This document shows positions 9,402 through 15,502 of a stretch of 46,307 bases of DNA, in pieces. Position 1 is the stretch's first letter. Every line of letters starts with the position of its first letter. Location: NCBI GenBank assembly GCA_003140235.1, contig PLJN01000144.1, positions 1-46,307 of the forward strand. Direction: 5' to 3'. Below the pieces are notes generated by a model. The model was not told the DNA's origin, did no database searches, and saw nothing but the letters and a program-made list of their open reading frames with translations. The stretch comes from Acidobacteriaceae bacterium. Its GTDB lineage: Bacteria > Acidobacteriota > Terriglobia > Terriglobales > Acidobacteriaceae. Made by a program: the position numbers and the translations under genes.

Positions 9402-10211
9402 TTAGCGAGATCGTTTCGCGCTGGCGGCTGCTGTGTCCAGCTTGCGACTGAATGCGCTGGTCATCTTATCCTTCCAATCGTCTGACCAAAGGCGCTTCCG
9501 TTTCAGATAGTTTTCCATGAGCTTGAGAGGATCTCCATTGCCAAGGTTGTGGCAATGAATCAGAGCGGGGCCATGGCCTTCGCGAGCGCGGCGAACCGCC
9601 TCCTGCGACACTCGGTAGACAGCGACCACGTCGTTTCCGTCGACCACGATCGATGGCATACCGTAATCCGACACCTGGGTATTCCTCCTGGTGTTCTTTG
9701 CCGGGGCGTGCTGAATTACGTAAACGACAGGCAATTTGTGCCGACTTGCAAAGCGGAGTACGTGATGGGGAAAATCATCGGATGTCGGGTCGTCCGCTGC
9801 GAAGGCGAGCGCGATTTTAGCCTGCTTATGTCGCTTGAAAGCCAGTGCTGCGCCCGTGGCCATGCTCAGCCGTTCAGCAACGGAACCGGCAGGGCCGATC
9901 ACGCCGGACGGCACACCTACATCCAGGGCGCGCAGCCTTGCAAAGACCGACCGCAAAGGCCCTCCCTTCATGAAATGAAAGACAAACTCGCGTCCCACCG
10001 GCGCAATGAAGTCATCGCGAAGAAGGTCAACCGCGGCGCCGACTTCGGCAGCATCCTGTCCCAAGTCTCCAGCGGCCCGCCGCGAGAAAACTCGGCGGAC
10101 GCGATCCTGGATCATTCGACACTTGAGCATGGTGGAAAAGAGCTGCTTCAATTTGCGGGAGTTAAGCGCGACTTTGCCGGTGGCGTTCTCGCGCTCACTT
10201 TTCTTGGACAT
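9402..10211 (-). CDS. E1-alpha-like dehydrogenase protein lacking the TPP motif
   Basis: A 269-residue protein with the fold pattern of the alpha subunit of branched-chain 2-oxo acid or acetoin dehydrogenase E1. Seen: MLKCRMIQDRVRRVF near the start, the IGPAGSVAERLSMATGAALAFK block, and the PVVYVIQ strand before the diphosphate region. The TPP/Mg motif is degenerate: where catalytic relatives have GDG, residues 139-141 read A-D-D, and the paired asparagines after the strand are replaced by H168-A169. Catalysis by the standard mechanism seems unlikely. The ATG at 10209-10211 follows GGAGAG; an in-frame TTG lies five codons upstream. No E1-beta gene follows; the next gene is homodimeric aceE. 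A regulatory or structural role beside pyruvate dehydrogenase is a guess. Confidence 0.75.
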   Translation of the reverse strand: MSKKSERENATGKVALNSRKLKQLFSTMLKCRMIQDRVRRVFSRRAAGDLGQDAAEVGAAVDLLRDDFIAPVGREFVFHFMKGGPLRSVFARLRALDVGVPSGVIGPAGSVAERLSMATGAALAFKRHKQAKIALAFAADDPTSDDFPHHVLRFASRHKLPVVYVIQHAPAKNTRRNTQVSDYGMPSIVVDGNDVVAVYRVSQEAVRRAREGHGPALIHCHNLGNGDPLKLMENYLKRKRLWSDDWKDKMTSAFSRKLDTAAASAKRSR

Positions 10212-10598
10212 GACTCTCCGAGACAACGATGATCAGGATCAGAGAAGCAATTCTATCGCAAGCGTCTTACCAACCCTGGCCCGGTCGCAAATCTGCGTTT
10301 TAGCCGCGATCATGGTGCAATGTCTGAGATAAAATTCACAACAATCTCACGTTGTGGCGAATCGCCGATGTGTATCCAATTGCTCATCTTTTTCAACACA
10401 AGGCGTGAAAAACCGTGTGGAAAAATCCGCTGTTACTAAGCTAAGCGCTGCAAGAACCGCGCACTTATGACTCTTTGCACTGGAAGAAGGGCGAATGTTA
10501 AAACTGTATGAATTCTTTCTGGCGGTTACTGATCCAAAGGGCTTGGATTGCTTCTAGACCGCCGGCGAGCATAAGATCAGCTCGAACAGGAGGACGCA
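10212..10598. other. Divergent intergenic region
   Basis: No gene seen. Two small inverted repeats are present: CACAAC/GTTGTG at 10337-10342 and 10351-10356, and GGCGA-A-TCGCC at 10356-10366. The region separates two divergent operons and must hold promoters for both, but no clear -35/-10 pair was found. A strong AGGAGG lies just before the MGMT-like gene at its right end. Confidence 0.4.
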
Positions 10599-11096
10599 AT
10601 GCCCTCAAAATTCACCAGTCGGACTACCTGGCGCGAAAAACTTGAGCGCGTGCAGGAACCCAAGGTCGTAGACATTCCTCCGGCGATGCAAGCGCGCTTT
10701 GGGACAGGCAAAATGCTGATTCCCAAGCCGCTGGACGTGGATGCGCTGATCCGTCGGATACCCAAAGGCAAATTAGTGACCTCGGTGCAACTTCGTGAAG
10801 AGCTGGCGCGCAAGTGCAAAGCCAACCTGGCGTGTCCCATGACCACCGGAATCTTCGTTCGCATAGCCGCCGAAGCTGCGGAAGAGGCGCGACGCGAGGG
10901 GAAGAAAACCATCACACCGTATTGGCGTGTCATCACGGGCGAAGGAAGGCTCAATCCCAAGTTTCCCGGAGGTGTGAGCGCACAAGGGCGCAAGCTGACG
11001 GCGGAAGGACACAAGCTGCAGCGTGCGGTAGGGAAGCGGCCTCCGGCAGTCAAGGATTTTGACAAATCCCTGGTGAGACTCTCGCAGAAATCCTAG
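10599..11096 (+). CDS. MGMT-family protein without the alkyl-acceptor cysteine
   Basis: A 165-residue protein. The central part (about 42-130) resembles the DNA-binding domain of O6-alkylguanine-DNA alkyltransferases: IRRIPKGKLVTSVQLREELA as the first helix block and ITPYWRVITGEGRLNPKFPGG in place of the IPCHRVV-DG-LGGY-GG active-site region. The acceptor Cys of PCHR is Tyr108 and the next residue is Trp109, giving PYWR. Alkyltransferase-like (ATL) proteins have PWHR, so this is a different replacement. Alkyl transfer is unlikely; binding of damaged DNA or another ligand is possible. A strong AGGAGG about six bases before the ATG supports the start. First gene of a plus-strand group with tlyA and nadK. 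Confidence 0.78.
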   Translation: MPSKFTSRTTWREKLERVQEPKVVDIPPAMQARFGTGKMLIPKPLDVDALIRRIPKGKLVTSVQLREELARKCKANLACPMTTGIFVRIAAEAAEEARREGKKTITPYWRVITGEGRLNPKFPGGVSAQGRKLTAEGHKLQRAVGKRPPAVKDFDKSLVRLSQKS

Positions 11097-11114
11097 GTCG
11101 CAAGCTGCCATCCC

Positions 11115-11873
11115 ATGAAAGTCCGTATTGACAAGCTTCTGGTGGAGCGCGGTCTGGCGCTCTCCCGCGAACGTGCACACGCTTTGGTGCTGGCTGGACG
11201 CGTTATGGTCAACGGTCAGAAAATAGAAAAGGCCGGCGCCGGAGTGGACCAGGATGCGGAGATCCGACTGCTGGGCGACGACTTGCGCTACGTGGGCCGC
11301 GGCGGTTTGAAACTGGAAGCGGCCCTGGAGCATTGGAAAGTTGGTCTCAACAGCCGGATCTGCATGGATGTTGGCGCCTCCACCGGAGGCTTCACCGACT
11401 GCATGTTGCAGCACGGCGCCGCCGAGGTCGTAGCCGTGGACACGGGCTACGGACAAATTGCCATGAAGCTGCGGTCTGATCCTCGGGTCAAGTTGCTGGA
11501 AAAGACCAACGCACGCTATCTGACGGCCGGACAATTAGAGCAAGCCGGCGTAAGGGGCCAGATCAGTTTTATCGCCATGGATGTATCTTTTATCTCTGTT
11601 ACACTCGTGCTCCCGGCAGTCTTGCAGGCAGCATTTGCTTCATCTTCCGCTGAGAAAAGGGAGTTGGTCGTCCTGGTGAAGCCGCAGTTTGAAGCCGGAC
11701 GCGAATTCGTAAGCAAGGGCGGTATCGTAAAAGATGAACAAGCGCAGCTAGCGGCGGTCGCGAAAGTTCGCAGCAAAGCGGAAGAGCTGGGAGGGCGTTC
11801 CATGGACGTTATCGATTCGCCGATCCTCGGCAGGGAAGGAAACCGCGAGTTTCTCATGCGGGCGGAGTTCTGA
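11115..11873 (+). CDS. tlyA: TlyA-family rRNA 2'-O-methyltransferase
   Basis: A 252-residue protein with an N-terminal S4 RNA-binding domain (about 1-62: MKVRIDKLLVERGLALSRERA, AGRVMVNGQ) and an FtsJ-type Rossmann methyltransferase domain. The SAM loop is DVGASTGGFTDCML, followed by VVAVDTGYGQIA and VLVKPQFEAGR. Family members 2'-O-methylate 16S and/or 23S rRNA; older annotations call them haemolysin A. The stop TGA (11871-11873) is immediately followed by the nadK ATG, so the two genes are probably translationally coupled, a frequent neighbourhood for tlyA. Confidence 0.94.
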   Translation: MKVRIDKLLVERGLALSRERAHALVLAGRVMVNGQKIEKAGAGVDQDAEIRLLGDDLRYVGRGGLKLEAALEHWKVGLNSRICMDVGASTGGFTDCMLQHGAAEVVAVDTGYGQIAMKLRSDPRVKLLEKTNARYLTAGQLEQAGVRGQISFIAMDVSFISVTLVLPAVLQAAFASSSAEKRELVVLVKPQFEAGREFVSKGGIVKDEQAQLAAVAKVRSKAEELGGRSMDVIDSPILGREGNREFLMRAEF

Positions 11874-12731
11874 ATGAAACGAGCAGCCATCATCTCGAAA
11901 CGCGGGAAGCCGGAACTGGGAAGAATTGCCAGTGAGGTCATCAGTTGGTTGAGCGATCATGGCTACTCCGTCCTTGCGGATTCGGTTACCTGTGAACTCT
12001 GCAGCGGATGCGAACTGGCGGAACGCGAACACCTGATCGAGAAAAAGCCGGATTTTGTGATCGTTCTGGGTGGCGATGGCACATTGCTTTCCACGGCGCG
12101 AAGCGTGGCGCAGGCCGGCATCCCAATTTTGGGAATCAACCTGGGATCGCTGGGCTTTCTCACCGAGGTCCGGCAGGACGAAATCAGCCGCGCCCTCACG
12201 GAAATTGACAGCGGCCAATGTGCCCTCAGCCTGCGCTCCATGGTGCACTGCCAGGTGCGGCGTGGCGATGAGTTCTTGAGTCATCATGACGCGCTCAACG
12301 ACATCGTTGTGCACCAGAGCGAACTGGCCCGGGTCACAGATTTTGACGTACTCGTTGACGGCGCCTTTGTGGCCAATTACAAAGCGGACGGCATCATCAT
12401 CGCCACGCCTACCGGCTCGACCGCGTATTCACTCGCGGCGGGCGGACCTGTGCTGTCCCCTGATCTGCCCGGTTTCGTCATCACTCCCGTGGCGCCGCAT
12501 GCACTCACGAACCGTCCCTTGGTGGTCCCAGACAGCGCCAGGATTGAAGTGAAGATGAAGGACAACCGCGAACATGCTCTGCTTACCATCGATGGCCAGC
12601 AAGGAGTGACGCTGGCGGAAGGCGACATTGTCCAATGCAGCAAGTCAGATTTGAAGGTAAAGCTGTTTAACTTGGCGAACAGGTCGTTTTTTGATGTCTT
12701 GCGGACTAAATTGAAGTGGGGCGAGAGGTAA
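11874..12731 (+). CDS. nadK: NAD kinase
   Basis: A 285-residue ATP-dependent NAD kinase making NADP in the cytosol. The GGDG catalytic motif is at residues 66-69 (VLGGDGTLLSTAR), followed by ILGINLGSLGFLTE. The HDALNDIVVHQ segment corresponds to the substrate-binding NE/ND motif and TPTGSTAYSLAAGGP to the conserved glycine-rich block. A C-terminal beta domain follows. The start abuts the tlyA stop with no gap. Just after the stop, GAATT-gagt-AATTC followed by TTTT (12733-12750) could be a weak terminator. Confidence 0.96.
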   Translation: MKRAAIISKRGKPELGRIASEVISWLSDHGYSVLADSVTCELCSGCELAEREHLIEKKPDFVIVLGGDGTLLSTARSVAQAGIPILGINLGSLGFLTEVRQDEISRALTEIDSGQCALSLRSMVHCQVRRGDEFLSHHDALNDIVVHQSELARVTDFDVLVDGAFVANYKADGIIIATPTGSTAYSLAAGGPVLSPDLPGFVITPVAPHALTNRPLVVPDSARIEVKMKDNREHALLTIDGQQGVTLAEGDIVQCSKSDLKVKLFNLANRSFFDVLRTKLKWGER

Positions 12732-12782
12732 GGAATTGAGTAATTCTTTTGATTGGGCAATTAAAGGGGCTACAAAGAATTA

Positions 12783-12972
12783 AGAAGCCCCGAGTTTGGT
12801 GTGTTGACCCATTCGCCTCGACCAGCAGTTCGCTATAGACCCTCGCCGACCTGCGTTCTCCATTTATTTCCTTGCGGAACTTCCTGAAGCGCGATCTTTA
12901 ATCAGCTTGGCTGAAGCTTGGGCTCCGGGCTCACCACCAACCGGGTAAATCGGTCAACACCTCGGGGCTTCT
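12783..12972 (-). ncRNA. Candidate structured RNA, copy A
   Basis: The ends of this 190-nt segment form a long perfect stem: 12783-12794 pairs with 12961-12972 (12 bp) and 12801-12809 pairs with 12952-12960 (9 bp), with only a six-base one-sided bulge. Inside, 12821-12851 is 28/31 identical to 13005-13035 of copy B, and 12920-12944 resembles 13081-13106. A small AGCG/UGCU hairpin in the core uses a G-U pair on the minus strand where the plus strand would have an A-C mismatch, so minus-strand transcription is favoured. After the closing stem the minus strand runs into UUAAUUCUUU, a possible terminator. Class unknown; length and long-hairpin shape recall 6S RNA, which is inference only. Confidence 0.55.
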
Positions 12973-12986
12973 ATTTTGCCAATGAG

Positions 12987-13122
12987 CATTTCATGTTCTT
13001 CTCAACCAGCAGTTTGCTACAGACCCTCGCTGACCCTCCTGACATTTTCAGCTTGCGCTGCTGTCAGGTGATTCTTGCTCGGGCCCCGGCACTCGCCACC
13101 AACTGGAAAAACTTTTGAAATG
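12987..13122 (-). ncRNA. Candidate structured RNA, copy B
   Basis: A 136-nt paralogue of copy A, only 14 nt from it. The closing helix pairs 13116-13122 with 12987-12993 (7 bp) and 13106-13112 with 12995-13001 (7 bp). The second helix has one G-U pair on the minus strand but an A-C mismatch on the plus strand, again pointing to the minus strand. An internal hairpin has CCTGACA and TGTCAGG arms within about 13038-13068. The core shared with copy A is 13005-13035 and 13081-13106. On the minus strand copy B precedes copy A, so both could be on one transcript or arise from separate starts. No coding potential seen. Confidence 0.55.
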
Positions 13123-13134
13123 TCAAAGAACGAG

Positions 13135-13167
13135 GTTGACTTTAATCTATCCATAATCTAAGTCAAC
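13135..13167. promoter_or_regulatory. Inverted repeat with internal direct repeats upstream of RNA copy B
   Basis: GTTGACTT (13135-13142) and AAGTCAAC (13160-13167) are perfect inverted arms. Between and overlapping them are two direct TAATCTA copies at 13143-13149 and 13154-13160. It lies 12 nt upstream (minus-strand sense) of the copy B closing stem. An operator or promoter element for the RNA pair is plausible; no well-spaced -35/-10 pair could be assigned. Confidence 0.45.
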
Positions 13168-13523
13168 ATAATTCTTATGTCTACAAACACAATGGAATCA
13201 ATCGGTTGCAGCCCTTCCACACAGGCGTGCCTTGTACAGTGTGCAACTGTTTTTGGAGTGCAATAACCACGCGGCAAGAATGCTAATTTTTCGATTTTGC
13301 GCGGTGTGTAAATTGTGACAGAAACCGCTATTTATGCGGATTTGACGAGAGCACTTAGCAGCCAGCACTCATCATTCAGCCGTCAAGACTGTGCGTGAAA
13401 CAAACCGCAAAGGACGCGAAGGACGCAAAGGGAATCAGGCAAAAACCCTTCGCGTCCATAGAATTGTGCTCGTCTTGAGCGGAAAGCTTCGGGGCTGAAT
13501 GCTGACTGCTTCCTTGCTGCTCC
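13168..13523. other. Intergenic remainder with hairpin and palindromic repeat
   Basis: No gene. A hairpin with GTTGCA (13204-13209) and TGCAAC (13242-13247) arms is followed by TGTTTTT on the plus strand, a weak terminator candidate. The stretch 13357-13510 is listed separately as an inverted repeat. Confidence 0.4.
13357..13510. repeat. Imperfect palindromic intergenic element
   Basis: Left arm from 13357 and right arm ending at 13510 are imperfect inverted copies: AGCAGCCAGCA...CATTCAGCC against GGCTGAATGCTGACTGCT, then a shared TCAAGAC word, then GGACGCGAAGG against CCTTCGCGTCC. The middle is a short AT-richer loop. The right end lies 13 bp from the stop codon of the 155-aa gene. It resembles the other intergenic palindromes of this window in type, not in exact sequence. 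Confidence 0.6.
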
Positions 13524-13991
13524 CTACGCTGCTCCGGCGCTGCCTGTCCAGTCCCCGAGCAGTTCGACTTCGCCACATGAGTCGGGCTTTTCCTGGGCTG
13601 GTTGAAATACGGTCTGGTCTTCCTGACGGAAGTACGGGCCCATCAGGCTCCAGGTTTCAAACCCGCTGCCGGAAATGGTAACCATGATGGCTTCGGTCGC
13701 GGACTCGCTTAGAGCGCCCCAGCCCGGTCCTTGCAGCCGCGCTGGGGAGCCAGGGCCGTCCAGATGAACATCGTCCACGGTCAGGATGGCGGTGGCATTC
13801 TTTTCCAGTGCAGCCTCAACAATTTCTGAATAGATGTCGTCGCGTTCGGCTTCGTTCTGGTAGGCCACGTCGAATATTAGGTTCTGTGTAGGGGTGATGA
13901 CGATGGCGGTTGGATTCAGATGGCCGTTGGCCTGCAATGACTGCTGCGCCTCATGCAGAAGCTCATGCGCTAAGGCTTTCAGGTCGGTCAT
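13524..13991 (-). CDS. Conserved-looking hypothetical protein
   Basis: A 155-residue soluble protein of unknown family. It begins MTDLKALAHELLHEAQQSL, a helical segment, followed by an alternating strand/helix pattern (TAIVITPTQNLIFDVAYQNEAERDD) and an acidic, proline-containing tail. No signal peptide, membrane segment or catalytic motif is visible. Its ATG (13989-13991, complement) overlaps the lysA stop as ATGA, so it is almost certainly translated from the lysA message. This coupling is the only clue to function. Confidence 0.75.
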   Translation of the reverse strand: MTDLKALAHELLHEAQQSLQANGHLNPTAIVITPTQNLIFDVAYQNEAERDDIYSEIVEAALEKNATAILTVDDVHLDGPGSPARLQGPGWGALSESATEAIMVTISGSGFETWSLMGPYFRQEDQTVFQPAQEKPDSCGEVELLGDWTGSAGAA

Positions 13992-15274
13992 AAACAGGCC
14001 ATCTCCGTTTGCAGGATATCTTTCATCGTTTCGCGCCGACGGACGAGGCGCGTGCGCGCGCCATCGACCAGGACCTCAGCAGCGCGCAAGCGACTATTGT
14101 AATTGGAGGCCAGCGACATTCCATAAGCGCCGGCGTCATAGATACAGAGCAATTCTCCCGGAGTGGCTGGAGACAGCGCAGCATCGCGCGCAAGAAAATC
14201 GCCGCTCTCACAGATGGGGCCCACCACGTCAGCGAGCAAGTCGCGGTCGGTCCGCGTCAGAGAGACCGGTGTGATCTCATGTTTGGCGCCGTAGAGCGCC
14301 GGACGGATCAAGTCATTCATGGCTGCGTCCGCCACGACAAAACGCTTGTTGCCATTTTGTTTTTCGTACAACACCCGCGTGACCACGGCCCCGGCCGGTG
14401 CGATGATGGAGCGTCCCGGTTCCAGCAGCAGATGTGGTTTCAGCTTCTTCAGCCGCAAGAGCGGACGAATGATGGCCTCAGCATATTTACGGGCAACGCC
14501 GGCAAAATCTGCTTGTTCCGCACTGTTGTAGGACACGCCCAGCCCGCCACCTGCGTCGATGAAGCGGATCTGATGACCGTCAGACGCAAGCTGCTGAATT
14601 AGATCGACTGCGCGCTCGATGGCTATGCCGAACGGTGACACATCGGTTATCTGTGAACCGATGTGCAGACTGACACCAGCAACGGTCAGATACTTTCTAC
14701 CTGCCGCTCTCCGGCAGAGTTCACGCGCCGCACTTATGGGAACGCCGAACTTGTGTTCACGCAAACCAGTGGAGATATAAGGGTGGGTCTCAGCCGGCAC
14801 ATCGGGATTAACGCGTAGAGCTATGCGGGCATTTTTCCGCAGCTTGAGCGCGCATTCGGACAGCAACTCAAGCTCGCCTTCACTTTCTACATTGAAAAGC
14901 AGAATGCCGCTGCGCAATGTAAGCCGCAGTTCTTCCGCGGTCTTGCCGACTCCGGAAAATACAACTTTCTTTACCGCCTTTTTGCTCGCTACGCGCACGC
15001 GTTCTAGTTCGCCGCCAGAAACAATGTCAAACCCCGCGCCCAGCCCAGCCAGCAAGCGCAGGATGCTGAGATTGGAATTGGCTTTGACCGAATAGCAAAT
15101 CGTGTGGGGGACGGCACGAAATGCGCGATCCAGAATGCTGTAGCGCTCGCGAATGGTCGCCGCTGAGTAGACATACAGTGGTGTACCGAATTTATCCGCT
15201 AGTTTGCTCAGCGGTACGCGTTCGCAATGGAGCTCTTGCTTCTCGTATTCAAATCCCGGCGGCCGGATGAACAT
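13988..15274 (-). CDS. lysA: Diaminopimelate decarboxylase
   Basis: A 428-residue PLP-dependent fold-type III decarboxylase making L-lysine from meso-diaminopimelate. Lys64 in CYSVKANSN is the Schiff-base lysine. GLGAGFDIVSGGEL, the HIGSQI segment, EPGRSIIAPAG (phosphate/substrate site), CESGDFLARD and the YDAGAYGMSLASNYNSR end are all family signatures. I chose the ATG at 15272-15274 (complement) because FIRPPGFEYEKQELHCE is the usual amino terminus; the longer frame reads into the repeat element upstream. Coupled to the downstream 155-aa gene by ATGA. The upstream region is occupied by a large inverted repeat, so its promoter may lie within or beyond it. Confidence 0.95.
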   Translation of the reverse strand: MFIRPPGFEYEKQELHCERVPLSKLADKFGTPLYVYSAATIRERYSILDRAFRAVPHTICYSVKANSNLSILRLLAGLGAGFDIVSGGELERVRVASKKAVKKVVFSGVGKTAEELRLTLRSGILLFNVESEGELELLSECALKLRKNARIALRVNPDVPAETHPYISTGLREHKFGVPISAARELCRRAAGRKYLTVAGVSLHIGSQITDVSPFGIAIERAVDLIQQLASDGHQIRFIDAGGGLGVSYNSAEQADFAGVARKYAEAIIRPLLRLKKLKPHLLLEPGRSIIAPAGAVVTRVLYEKQNGNKRFVVADAAMNDLIRPALYGAKHEITPVSLTRTDRDLLADVVGPICESGDFLARDAALSPATPGELLCIYDAGAYGMSLASNYNSRLRAAEVLVDGARTRLVRRRETMKDILQTEMACL

Positions 15275-15294
15275 TGACGAATGATAGCAAATCA

Positions 15295-15501
15295 GCAATT
15301 GGCAAATAGCAATTGGCAATTAGCCAAGCGAAACTGAAGTTTAACCGCAGAGTGCGCGGAGTATGCAGAGCGGGAACGCCAGGTAATTCAAGCTGTTGTT
15401 ATATGGAATGAAGATCGGCGCACCACCTTCGATCTCTGCGCCCTCTGCGTTCTCTGCGGTGAAATGCTTTGGCTAATTGCCAATTGCTATTTGCTAATTG
15501 C
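15295..15501. repeat. Large nested inverted repeat (MITE-like) between lysA and phosphatase gene
   Basis: Outer arms 15295-15327 and 15469-15501 are inverted copies with 32 of 33 bases matching. Inner arms 15344-15370 and 15434-15460 are built from CGCAGAG-type words (ACCGCAGAG at one end, CTCTGCGGT at the other) and match at 21 of 27 positions. The element fills nearly the whole gap: the right end is one base from the phosphatase stop codon and the left end is about 20 bp from the lysA start. No transposase is present. Words such as AATTGGCAATTAGC are repeated within each arm. Confidence 0.85.
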
Positions 15502-15502
15502 T

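Noticed and set aside
10416-10424. DnaA-box-like TGTGGAAAA, possible origin
   Set aside because: Single poor match, no cluster of boxes and no dnaA, dnaN or gidA genes nearby.
12783-13122. Direct repeats as a CRISPR array
   Set aside because: Only two diverged copies, 184 bp apart, with long helical flanks; no cas genes.
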